NCBI GenBank assembly: GCA_965250025.1
Contig: OZ252283.1
Coordinates: forward strand, 124,001 to 188,000
DNA: 64,000 nt
Direction of reading: 5' to 3'
Source: CBDDLD01 sp965250025
GTDB lineage: Bacteria; Bacteroidota; Bacteroidia; Flavobacteriales; Flavobacteriaceae
The notes below the pieces were generated by a model. It had not been told where the DNA came from, made no database searches, and worked only from the letters and a program-made list of their open reading frames with translations. Shown here one piece after another: positions 35,601-44,800 of the stretch (position 1 is its first letter; each line of letters begins with the position of its first letter). Made by a program: the position numbers and the translations under genes.

Positions 35601-37355
35601 ATGAGTTTCCATAAAACATTGCTATTTCTTCTTTTGTGTATCCAGTTGAATGCTCAATTAATGGTAGGTGAAAATACATTCATATACGTCAATGACAATT
35701 ATATTTTTATAAATGAGCCAATAAACCTTTCTGAAAATTCAAGCACTATGTATTTAAGAAATCAGTCACAACTTTTACAAGGAGATAATAGTGACAGCAA
35801 CATAGGTCAGGGGTGTCTAAGTGTATACCAAGATGGTACCGTAGATGCTTATGAATATAATTATTGGTGTTCTCCAGTAGGCATACCCAACAATCTAAGT
35901 ACTAATACTAATTTCGGCATTATATTGTTAAACGATAGAGTTGATAATTTAAATTCTTTACCAGCTGGTAATGTAATTAATTCAGATTATAATGGAACAG
36001 CAAGCCCTTTAAATATAGAACCATCCTGGATTTGGAAGTTTATTTCTTCAACAAATTATTCCGAGTGGTTATATGTCGGAAATGCTATAAATGTTAGTCC
36101 CGGAGAAGGGTTTACAATGAAAGGAACTAATGGAATAAGTCCAAACAATTCTGGGAGTAATCAACTTTATGACTTTAGAGGGAAGCCTAATACTGGACTT
36201 ATTGAGAATAATGTATCGGCAGCAGAATGGACACTAATAGGAAACCCTTACCCATCTGCTATGGATCTAAGAGATTTTATATGGGATGCGAATAACATTA
36301 ATGCAATAACAGGTGCTCTTTATTTTTGGCAGCAAGATACTACCGTTAATTCTCATCTTATTGCGGATTATATCGGAGGCTATGCAACTTATACCATTAA
36401 CTCGTCTGGTACTATAGAAAGCTTCGTTCCTGCAACGTTTAACACATATAATAGTGATGGGAGCTTAAATGCTGTTGGGTCTCCAAATTTAAGTGGACCA
36501 ACTGTTGGAAGATATGCAGCAATTGGCCAGGGTTTTATGGTTGAAGGCAGTAGTATGACAAATGGCATTGTGCGGACAACTAACGAACATCGCGTTTACT
36601 ACAGAGAATCAGGACCTGAAAGTGTTTTCTTTAGAAATGATTCAGCTAATACTAATAACCAGAGTATGAATTCTTACTCCAGATTTCGAATTAATATAGA
36701 CTTTAATAGTACTTACACAAGGCAATTACTTCATACATTTTGTGATGAGGCCACTAGTGGCGTAGATTATGGGTTGGATGCAAAAAGTCCATCCGGAGTA
36801 GCTTCAGATGCCTATTGGTTAATTGATGAAGAGGAATTTGTTGCCCAAGCTCAGAGCTTTGACGTCACGATGAGGATTCCTTTGAGAATAGATTTGGATT
36901 CACTAACAGTACTAAATTTTAGAATTGGTGAATTCATAAACTCGGATAATATAGAAGCCATATTTCTCCATGACAAGTACTTGAATATCTATATTGATTT
37001 ACTCAATGGTGAGAACATCATAGAATTAGAAAGCGGTATCTGGGATGATAGATTCGAGATTGTTTTTCAAGAAGATAATGTGTTGAGTGTAACAGATAAG
37101 GATATTTTTTCTTCAATTAAAATTTTTCATCGTTTTGAAAGTGAACAGGTAGTAGTTTTTAATCCGCTTTTGCATGATTTTACATCGTTAGAAATATATG
37201 ATAATCTAGGACGTTTAGTTAGTAAGATAAACGCATTGAATTTTAAGGATAAGAGATTGAAATTTTCTACCCATGAAATGGCATCTGGTATATACTACTT
37301 AAGACTTTTAGATAGATATAATAAGGCACATAATAGCAAATTTTTAGTTCAATAA
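35601..37355 (+). CDS. Large secreted protein with T9SS type A sorting domain
   Basis: 584 residues. A signal peptide (ending near IQLNA) is followed by a long beta-rich ectodomain with YWCSPVGIP, PGEGFTMKGT and LIGNPYPSAMDLRDF, motifs shared by many flavobacterial surface proteins of unknown role. From about 500 it has a type A sorting signal, though the usual PNP box is replaced (HRFESEQVVVFNPLL), then LEIYDNLGRLVSK and SGIYYLRLLD. It should pass the outer membrane by T9SS and be anchored or released. Co-transcribed with the small upstream gene. No catalytic residues are obvious. Confidence 0.85.
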   Translation: MSFHKTLLFLLLCIQLNAQLMVGENTFIYVNDNYIFINEPINLSENSSTMYLRNQSQLLQGDNSDSNIGQGCLSVYQDGTVDAYEYNYWCSPVGIPNNLSTNTNFGIILLNDRVDNLNSLPAGNVINSDYNGTASPLNIEPSWIWKFISSTNYSEWLYVGNAINVSPGEGFTMKGTNGISPNNSGSNQLYDFRGKPNTGLIENNVSAAEWTLIGNPYPSAMDLRDFIWDANNINAITGALYFWQQDTTVNSHLIADYIGGYATYTINSSGTIESFVPATFNTYNSDGSLNAVGSPNLSGPTVGRYAAIGQGFMVEGSSMTNGIVRTTNEHRVYYRESGPESVFFRNDSANTNNQSMNSYSRFRINIDFNSTYTRQLLHTFCDEATSGVDYGLDAKSPSGVASDAYWLIDEEEFVAQAQSFDVTMRIPLRIDLDSLTVLNFRIGEFINSDNIEAIFLHDKYLNIYIDLLNGENIIELESGIWDDRFEIVFQEDNVLSVTDKDIFSSIKIFHRFESEQVVVFNPLLHDFTSLEIYDNLGRLVSKINALNFKDKRLKFSTHEMASGIYYLRLLDRYNKAHNSKFLVQ

Positions 37356-37455
37356 GTGCTATTAATTAATAACATAACAGTCTGTTAAATAATAAATGAT
37401 AACCCCCAAATAATAAATTCTGATACTTTTCTCTCCATTGAACTAATAAATTCGC

Positions 37456-37577
37456 AGAAGTCATTTCTTGTTGACTTCTTGATGTACAGTTGGTTATTTT
37501 TAAGCGGTTAAATTTACTGACTGTATGAAGTAAACCGCCATAGACAGAAAGGTTAGGGGCTTTCTGTGGCGGTTTTT
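37456..37577 (+). ncRNA. Hairpin cluster ending in a terminator (leader or small RNA)
   Basis: Three RNA-like structures lie in the 503-bp gap between the T9SS gene and the LytTR gene. AGAAGTCA (37456-37463) pairs with TGACTTCT (37472-37479). AACCGCCA...CAGAAAG (37533-37551) pairs with CTTTCTG-TGGCGGTT (37560-37574), and TTTTTA follows, a strong plus-strand terminator. GCGGTT at 37504-37509 could instead pair with AACCGC at 37533-37538, excluding the terminator. It may be the 3' end of the T9SS transcript, a small RNA, or a switchable leader. The rest of the gap shows nothing I recognise. Confidence 0.5.
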
Positions 37578-37858
37578 AATAATTGTCTAATAACTATTAT
37601 GAAAGAGTCTTTAAGGGTAGTGAAGGATGGAGTTTGAGCTCAGATATGTGCAATTTGGAAATTCTTTTGATGTTTTTAGTTAGGTCTTTTAAATATGGAT
37701 ATCTCAATTTTGTGCTTTCAGCATCAAACGCTTTATGGGTTTTGTTCTTTGATCACTAATCTAAAGCCCATTGAGGTTTTTAAAAATGATGGTAGAAAAA
37801 GATGTGACTTTTTAATTGTTTAGGTGTCTTATCATATAGAAGTGATAATTACCCCAAT

Positions 37859-38731
37859 ATGATACTTTCTAAAACCTACAAATCATTCAATAAGCTGTCG
37901 TATATAGATTTTATATACAAGCATCCCATAAAGTCAGCATTATTATCTTGTTGTCTGATCTTTTATATCCTTTATTTTTTTGAACCTTTTACAATGCACA
38001 GGCTAAGTAAATTGTGGCTTTTTGTATGTTCATTTTTATTTTCTACAATGCCAATTCTTATCTATGCCATGATATTTTTGGGTTTTCATAAGTACATGAA
38101 GATTTTCATAAGAAAGTGGACTTTAAAAGTGGAAATAGCATTTTTTTCATTGGTGTTCTTTTTAAGTGCTGTTATTGTTTTTATTTATGTTATTGCTATT
38201 AACTGTCTTTTTCCGGATGAGTTCCCGTTAAGAAGTGACTTTTTGGGTTGTATATTTTATGGTACTTACACCATTGGGTTTGTATTATACTTCGTGTTAA
38301 AAGTTATGGATACAATTATGCATTTTAAAATCATAACACATTCTAAAGATGAAATTTTAAATATGTTGTGTAGTAAAAATGTAGTCATTAAAAGCGATGA
38401 TGTCAATGAAAAGGTCATAAAACTGGAATCGGATACGATATTATTTATTGAAAGCCATAAAAAAAATGCGACCATTTACTTCCACAACAAAGATAAAGTG
38501 GAAAAGAAGACAATCAGAGTAACGCTAAAGAATGTACAGGAGCAGCTCAATGCTCATAAAGAATTTCTAAGATGTCATAAATCGTTTATTGTAAACAAAA
38601 ACTATATTGACGAAGTATTAGGGAATACAAGATCTGCAATGGCAGTCTTAAAACATGGCATTGAAATACCCGTTTCAAGAGCAAAAGTAGGATCTGTTAA
38701 AGCGCAGATAGAGCTGCTCAATCAGCAATAG
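37859..38731 (+). CDS. Membrane-bound LytTR transcriptional regulator
   Basis: 290 residues. Four membrane helices occupy about 27-45, 54-76, 92-120 and 133-155. A LytTR DNA-binding domain follows at the C-terminus (about 175-290: VIKLESDTILFIESHKKNAT, FLRCHKSFIVNKNYIDEVL, IEIPVSRAKVGSVKAQIEL). There is no receiver domain, so the membrane part is probably the sensor. This membrane-LytTR layout is common in Bacteroidota. It is a monocistronic gene facing a 1.2-kb gene-poor stretch that contains a LytTR-like repeat. Confidence 0.88.
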   Translation: MILSKTYKSFNKLSYIDFIYKHPIKSALLSCCLIFYILYFFEPFTMHRLSKLWLFVCSFLFSTMPILIYAMIFLGFHKYMKIFIRKWTLKVEIAFFSLVFFLSAVIVFIYVIAINCLFPDEFPLRSDFLGCIFYGTYTIGFVLYFVLKVMDTIMHFKIITHSKDEILNMLCSKNVVIKSDDVNEKVIKLESDTILFIESHKKNATIYFHNKDKVEKKTIRVTLKNVQEQLNAHKEFLRCHKSFIVNKNYIDEVLGNTRSAMAVLKHGIEIPVSRAKVGSVKAQIELLNQQ

Positions 38732-39115
38732 TTATAACCACCATCTGCCCGAGGTTAATTTAAATCATTGGAAAAATAACCCATAAGCATAATTACACCC
38801 AAATCGGCACTCACGTTATTTATTGATCATCTCATAATAAGACTATAGTTGTAACAAAACAGGAGTCGTTTTTACAAGGTGAAAAGCTTGTAACGCCTTT
38901 AGTTAACAGTTAATTTTTGACGCTAATTTTTAAATAAGATGGTCATTCGTTTTCAGAGTTAATTAGATGCTGTCCATTCTCAAATAAACGTAGTGTAATT
39001 CATAGTATGGATTTTAATACTGTTTAACTGTAATACTTGGAGTTTCAAAAGTTCTAATCACAGTTTTTTTCAGTGATTTTAAGTGCCACATTACGCCAAA
39101 AATTCAAGATTTATT

Positions 39116-39148
39116 CCTTTTTGTTCCGCCATCTACCTTTATGTTCCG
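39116..39148 (+). promoter_or_regulatory. Tandem LytTR-like binding site, copy A
   Basis: CCTTTTTGTTCCG (39116) and CCTTTATGTTCCG (39136) are direct repeats with a 20-bp period and 12 of 13 identical bases. The same arrangement with the same period lies at 41765-41796. A weak -33/-7 pair follows (ATTG at 39158, CATATTTG at 39177). Confidence 0.5.
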
Positions 39149-39184
39149 AGCAGTAGGATTGCAAAACTTATTTTTTCATATTTG

Positions 39185-39355
39185 GCTCTCATAAACAAGG
39201 ATGAGTATATTCTTTTTTACGGGATATACTTGATTAATTATTTAATTAGAGAAACAACCTTCTTCAGTTATTTATGTTTCATCATGGTTTCTACTTACAT
39301 AATGTTATACTGTGTAGTAGTTTGATTTGGGGCTGAGAAGGTTGTCTTCTTTTTT
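39185..39355 (+). ncRNA. Candidate small transcript with long-loop terminator
   Basis: Downstream of site A, ACAACCTTCT-T-CAG (39254-39267) pairs with CTG-AGAAGGTTGT (39333-39345), leaving a 65-nt apical part, and CTTCTTTTTTTA follows. This looks like a transcript of about 165 nt that ends in a rho-independent terminator. It also contains a 20-codon frame from 39274 to 39336, so a small peptide cannot be excluded. Confidence 0.4.
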
Positions 39356-39974
39356 TATTCAATACGTAAAACCTTAAGCGCTCCACTTCTTATTTTTAGC
39401 GTTTTACTCAACGACTTTCAGAACCTTTTTTTGTTGTATGAGAAATTAGTGACCTAGAATTAACTCCCCGTTTCTAATTTACAGTGGTTATAATATTTTT
39501 CCTTGGCTTTAATGTCTGGGGTGTTATGTTGTTTTGCTCTCGCTTTCATTGTTTATTGTTAAAGCAAGATGATATGCTCCAATCAGCCAATACAACAATT
39601 GTTTATTTTAACGATAAACTGATCTGATAATTCTCTGTGATTTTAGCCTCGCATAATGTGCATTTAGAATTAAAAATCCCAGTTGTTCCTGTATAATCCA
39701 TTTCACTCCATTTATGCATTATCCATGATTTATTGATGTTATATTAGCTCCGAAAATAGTTGAGAAGTCTATACCATTTAAAATAGACGAGTTAACGTTT
39801 TTTAGATTTAAGATTATAAAACAACCTTCCCTTCAGGTTATTAAATTCTTCATTTAAATAAAGTTAGTTTTAGATATACTCCAAAGTAGAGTGAGGATGA
39901 TTAGTAGCAAAAGTGATAATCTGGGGAAGCGTTGTTTTTATAGCTTAAAGGCCGAAGGTAAATACAAAATTATA

Positions 39975-40088
39975 ATGAAGGGATTTAGAGCATTAAATCA
40001 TAAAGGAGTTGTGTGGCTTATCATCATTACAGTTGCCTTTTTCCTTATGTATACTGTTTGCAGAGGGATTTCATTGTATTGCATCTAA
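39975..40088 (+). CDS. Possible small single-helix membrane protein
   Basis: 37 codons from the ATG at 39975 (MKGFRALNHKG) with one strong membrane helix (VVWLIIITVAFFLMYTV) and a positively charged N-terminus. The open frame extends up to 39891, but the added part is not hydrophobic or recognisable. It precedes another small membrane-protein candidate. Only sequence pattern supports it, and it may be spurious. Confidence 0.3.
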   Translation: MKGFRALNHKGVVWLIIITVAFFLMYTVCRGISLYCI

Positions 40089-40165
40089 TGACAAATTTTA
40101 GAGTACAACAAAAAGGAATGTTTAAACATTAAAACTCTAAATCTAATGAATGGTTGAATATAAGC

Positions 40166-40300
40166 ATGAACTCAAGAGGAGAAGGAGAAAGAAGAGAGCC
40201 GAAGTTCAAATTAAAAGAGATTGTAAAAAGTGTTTTCATTTTTTTAGCATTTGTTGCTGCTTGTGTATTATTCAAATGTGCATTTGGCAGTTTGCCATAG
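40166..40300 (+). CDS. Possible small single-helix membrane protein
   Basis: 44 codons (MNSRGEGERREPKFKLKEIV, then SVFIFLAFVAACVLFKC and FGSLP). A charged cytoplasmic N-terminus followed by one helix is a typical small membrane-protein layout. It is in a different frame from the longer Arg-rich frame 40150-40338, which I regard as the shadow. No family known. Confidence 0.4.
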   Translation: MNSRGEGERREPKFKLKEIVKSVFIFLAFVAACVLFKCAFGSLP

Positions 40301-40394
40301 TTTTTAATCTTTCTGTATTCAAGTCAAATCCAAACTAAATATTAGTCCTAAAAAACTACTTGGATAATACTAATAATCGTAATCCTTCATTGCA

Positions 40395-41186
40395 TTGAAA
40401 CATAAACTTTTAAGAACCAGAACAAGTTTTGTATTATCAAAAACAGAAATGTATTTCCTTCAACTTTTAGTTCATAATTGCAATTACAGTGCGATTTCAG
40501 AATTTCTGGAACTTCCAAAAGGAGATCTAATGATGCTCTACAATAGAATACTTATAAAAACCAATAAAGAGAATACTTATAATCTTATTGAATGTGTGTT
40601 TAAGTATAGCATGTTAAAGCGATACGATTATATTGATGATCTCATAAAACAAGAAGCAAGTCTTACAGCTACAGAAATTTTTGATCATGCTAATTCAGAG
40701 GTCTATGAGTTGGATGTCGATTATTTTAAAGCAATGATTAATAAGTTTATTGCGAATTCAGAAAGCAGACTCCTTAGAAAGTATGCAAAACTCAAATTGG
40801 CAAACAAAATTAGTGCAAAGGAGATAGGATTAATCAATCAGAAACATCAAGAATTTTGTCATGGCGATATTAAAGAAAATCTGATATTATTTAAAAATAG
40901 ACCGCAAACCATAGAAGACATCATTCAAAATAAACTAAATGCAAATTGTTGGTATAGTGCATTGCGAATAGCATTTCAGATGCAACTCCTATATCGCGAA
41001 GATTTTAACCCTATTGACACGGAGATACAAGTGCTAAAGACGTCCAATAAGATCAATGAAATTAAGCAACTTAAGGGGGAAGATTTTTTTAAGAATGAGA
41101 AGGTGTACTTAATTTATATGACGCTTTTAGAGTTTTATCAGGGTATAGAACATAAAACACTATTTGAAAAGGTGGTTTACACATAA
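40395..41186 (+). CDS. Hypothetical protein, LuxR-HTH-like N-terminus
   Basis: 263 residues, cytoplasmic. Residues about 13-75 resemble a LuxR/GerE HTH in pattern (LSKTEMYFLQLLVHN, YSAISEFLELPKGDLMMLYN, IKTNKEN, LIECVFKY), but with N-terminal rather than C-terminal position. The remaining helical part (about 80-260) is rich in Lys and Ile, with no recognised domain. The start codon is not certain because the preceding 90 bp are open but unlike protein. The next gene begins 5 bp after the stop, so they form a two-gene unit. Confidence 0.65.
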   Translation: MKHKLLRTRTSFVLSKTEMYFLQLLVHNCNYSAISEFLELPKGDLMMLYNRILIKTNKENTYNLIECVFKYSMLKRYDYIDDLIKQEASLTATEIFDHANSEVYELDVDYFKAMINKFIANSESRLLRKYAKLKLANKISAKEIGLINQKHQEFCHGDIKENLILFKNRPQTIEDIIQNKLNANCWYSALRIAFQMQLLYREDFNPIDTEIQVLKTSNKINEIKQLKGEDFFKNEKVYLIYMTLLEFYQGIEHKTLFEKVVYT

Positions 41187-41190
41187 ACAC

Positions 41191-41583
41191 ATGAGACAAA
41201 GACTTAATAGTTTACTGATTATAGCTATAGTTGGGGCTGTCTATTTTGTTGTCAATTCTGATCAACAAAAAACAGACATCACTGGGCACTATTTTTTTGA
41301 TACCAATGTATTTAGTGTCGATAAGGTTTATGCTAATGATAGTATTAATGTTGTTTTAAATATAGCTCATTTAAAATGTGCAATGCCCCAATATGAGGGT
41401 GTCTTGATCAATAAAAAGAATGCGTTCGTAGGAAAACTAAAGTCATCTGATGAAAACGATGATTTGGAATTAGAAATAAAAGTACAACTTAAAGATTCTA
41501 CAGCTACTATCACTTCCGTAGATGTTAAAGAAGGCGATTTAGGTATGTATTGCACAATCGATGGGAATTATATAAAAGGATAA
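41191..41583 (+). CDS. Hypothetical exported protein
   Basis: About 130 residues from the ATG at 41191 (MRQRLNSLLIIAIVG), 5 bp after the previous stop. An upstream in-frame ATG at 41164 would overlap that gene. An N-terminal hydrophobic helix (LLIIAIVGAVYFVV) is a signal or anchor. The exported part is a small, probably beta domain (ITGHYFFDTNVFSVDKVYAN, with two Cys at the positions of HLKCAMP and MYCTIDG that could form a disulfide). No family recognised. It may work with the HTH-like protein before it. Confidence 0.65.
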   Translation: MRQRLNSLLIIAIVGAVYFVVNSDQQKTDITGHYFFDTNVFSVDKVYANDSINVVLNIAHLKCAMPQYEGVLINKKNAFVGKLKSSDENDDLELEIKVQLKDSTATITSVDVKEGDLGMYCTIDGNYIKG

Positions 41584-41764
41584 TGCCTATTTGAACTCGA
41601 TCTAAACACATCAATTAAATCACTAAGATATTGCGAATACAAGTGATGCTTTTATACTATAAAAAAGCATAGATTTTTCTGTTTAATACCAGGCTTTCTT
41701 GTAACCTGACTCATAAAAAAATCTTAAAAAATAGATTTCATTAACAGCTCATATTTGTTAACTG

Positions 41765-41796
41765 ACTTTTTTTTCCTGTATTTTCCTTTATGTTCC
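41765..41796 (+). promoter_or_regulatory. Tandem LytTR-like binding site, copy B
   Basis: ACTTTTTTTTCC (41765) and CCTTTATGTTCC (41785) repeat with the same 20-bp period as copy A. CCTTTATGTTCC is identical in both sites. It ends 6 bp before the -33 element of the metallopeptidase gene, a normal place for an activator. Confidence 0.5.
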
Positions 41797-41802
41797 AATT
41801 AG

Positions 41803-41833
41803 TTGGTTTTACTGGGTTGATGGAGTTTCTTTG
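41803..41833 (+). promoter_or_regulatory. Probable promoter of the secreted metallopeptidase
   Basis: TTGG at 41803 and TTTCTTTG at 41826-41833 with a 20-bp spacer fit the Bacteroidota consensus with one mismatch in the -7 box. The inferred start of transcription is about 25 bp before the ATG at 41865. Confidence 0.5.
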
Positions 41834-41864
41834 AGAGAAGTTAAATTCAAAAATCGACCCCCTC

Positions 41865-44800
41865 ATGATTACAATCAAACAGTGTTTGAAGTATATTTTA
41901 CAAGTAGTCTTTTCATTAAGTACAGCTGTAGCAGTTGCTCAAAACACATCACCTTGGCAACGTTTGTCAAAAACAGATAGTGCTATTGCAATGGCAAACC
42001 CATCGAAACATAATCACGATGTTCAACAAGTCTACAATGTCAACCTTGAGGCTTTTAAAACAATAATACATAAGAATTCAAACCAACGGTCAAATACTAC
42101 AATTATTGAGATTCCAAACGAAAAAGGAGAGTTAGAACAATTTCATGTTAAAGAATCGGAATTATTTCATCCCGATTTGCAAGCTAAATTCCCTCAGATT
42201 AGGACTTATGTAGGATTTAATGTTAAGAACCCTTCAATAACTGTAAGATTTAGGATTTCTCCAAAAGGGATTAAGAGTATGAGGTTTACGCCAAGTGAAG
42301 ATGTAACGTATATAGAATCTTTACATAATGATACTTCAAAATGTATTGTATATAAGGAACATCATAGAAACAATAGTCACAACCCTGTAAAATGTGGCGT
42401 CATCGATCAAATGAGCAACGCAAACATCGGGAGTAATGTTTTAATGAAAAATGCGGACGATGGCATTACCAGAGTGTACAGACTTGCGGTAGCAACAACA
42501 GGAGAATTTACAGATCAAGCTGGTGGTACTGTAGCAGATGCAATGACTATTATTGCAGACACAGTATTGTACATTAATGAAATTTTTGAAGGCGATTTTA
42601 ATGTCAGCTTACAATTGATTGCAAATAATGATACAATAATTTATACAGACCCCAATACGGATCCATTTACTGTAAGGGCAAACTATAATGCTGAGATACA
42701 ATCCGATTTGAACTTAAGAATTGGAGCATCGGATTATGATATAGGACATCTGTTTGGTGCAGTTGATGCAAATGGCGATGCAGGGGCTATAGGGACCGTT
42801 TGTGTAGATGGCTTTAAGGGCAGGGGCTACACATCAGTCGACAATTTTAACGCTAACATAAATGGCTTCAATAGGTTGGTGGCTCATGAAATGGGGCATC
42901 AGTTTGGTGCTAATCATACTTGGACCCATGATGGTAACGAGTTTAGTAATGTTCAGGTAGAACCCGGAAGCGGATCTACAATTATGAGTTATGCCGGAAC
43001 CACAGGTAATACTGATGTTACGGGTGATAGAGAAGATTATTTTCATGCCGTTTCTATCCAGCAGGTTACAAATTATGTTAAAAGTACAAGTTGTCATACG
43101 GTAAGGAATAATGGTAATGCAGTGCCTGCAGTTAGTGCAGGGAATGATTTTACCATTCCCAGGGGTACTCCTTTTGAACTTGATGGTAATGCCAATGATC
43201 CAAATCCGGGAGATGCATTGACTTTTTGTTGGGAGCAGATAGACGAAAACGATGCAAGGACAACGTTACCAAATGCTTTTAATACTGATGGTGTAGCATT
43301 TCGATCGTTCTTGCCTTCTCCGGAATCTAACCGCTATTTTCCTGAGATGAATATTATAAAGACCGGAGCGACATCTTCAATGTGGGAAGTAATCCCGCAA
43401 GTGTCAAGGGCATTGACCTTTAGACTTACAGTAAGAGATAATGCTCTTAATGGAGGCGCGAACAATAGTGATGATATGGTGGTGAATGTTAATGCCTCGG
43501 CAGGGCCTTTTGTAATTACTTCTCCAAATACAAATGTAAGTTGGGAGGTCGGAACTAGTAAAACTATTACATGGGATGTTGCAGGAACTACGGCTAATGG
43601 GATTAACGCCTTAAATGTGGATATCTTATTATCTACATTTTCAGGCAATGATGATTTTCCGGAAGTTTTAGCATCTAATGTCCCAAATGACGGTTCCCAT
43701 ACTATAACTGTTCCAGATTTTCCGGGAGTGTTTAACAGAATAATGGTTAAAGCTTCTGATAATATCTTTTTTGATGTTACAGATTCAGATTTTACAATAA
43801 TAGCATCACAATCCAATTATTGTAATTCAGGTTCAAATGATGCGTCAGAAGAGTTTATAAAACGTGTACAATTAGGAACTATAGACCATGTTTCCGGAAC
43901 GTCTTCGGGCTATGAAGATTTCACCTCAATTTCTACAGATATACGAATAGGAGAACTCCATAATATTACTATAACTCCCGAGTGGTCGGGGAGCCCTTTC
44001 AATGAAGGGTATTCGGTATGGATAGATTTTAATCAGGATGGCGATTTTGAAGATCAGGGCGAACAAGTGTTATCAAAACCACCATCGCAAAGTAACCCTA
44101 TAAGCGAAACATTTACAATACCAAATACTGCCATTTTAGGACAAACGCGAATGCGTGTTTCTATGAAGTATAATGAGATTCCAAACCCATGCGAAACGAT
44201 TTCATTTGGAGAAGTAGAAGACTACACGGTTAATATTGATGTGCCCCTACCAGATATAATACCTCCGGTGATTTCATTGAATGGTGCTGCTGTTGTAATA
44301 CTAAATGCAGGAGACCCTTATATAGAACAAGGCGCTGTAGCTATTGACAATATTGACGGGGATATCAGTAATGTTATTGTTATAAATACCAATGGGTTAG
44401 ATACTAGTATTGCAGGATCATACACAATAAGCTATAATGTGACAGATACTTCTGGGAATGCGGCCATAGAGCAAATAAGAACGGTAATCGTAGAGCAGGC
44501 AGGGGTGGTTTATTGCAATTCAAGTTCCAATAATACTTCCGAAGAATTTATAAAGCGGGTGCAACTTGGAAGTATAGATCATGTTTCTGGAAGTTCATCA
44601 GGCTATGAGGATTTTACATCAATATCTACAGATTTAAGGATGGGAGAACCTCATAATATCATTATCACTCCGGAATGGTCGGGGAGCTCTTTTAACGAAG
44701 GCTATTCGGTATGGATAGATTTTAATCAGGATGGCGACTTCGAAGATCAAGGGGAGCAGATACTATCGCAACCACCATCGCAAAGTAGCCCCATAAGCGG

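Larger units (their letters stand above)
38732..39974. other. Gene-poor stretch with regulatory and RNA-like signals
   Basis: About 1.2 kb without a convincing gene. It holds a direct-repeat site (39116-39148), a candidate small transcript with terminator (39185-39355), a small AATCAC/GTGATT hairpin (39057-39077), and a second partial copy of the hairpin arm at 39818-39841. The open frame at 39083-39325 starts upstream of the inferred promoter and has odd composition, so I do not call it. 39360-39815 shows nothing I recognise. Confidence 0.5.

Noticed and set aside
33262..37355. Prophage tail region (because of the S74 fibre domain)
   Set aside because: The neighbours are T9SS surface proteins and signalling genes, and no phage structural or integrase genes are present.
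37695..37823. 42-codon frame before the membrane LytTR gene
   Set aside because: Composition is not distinctive, and there is no helix, signal or neighbour link. It probably arises by chance.
39083..39325. 80-codon frame rich in Ile, Tyr and Phe
   Set aside because: It begins upstream of the inferred promoter, runs through the stem-forming sequence, and has no domain or signal pattern. The RNA-element explanation fits better.
40150..40338. 62-codon frame rich in Arg and Cys
   Set aside because: It is in another frame over the 44-codon candidate at 40166-40300, which has the more protein-like composition.
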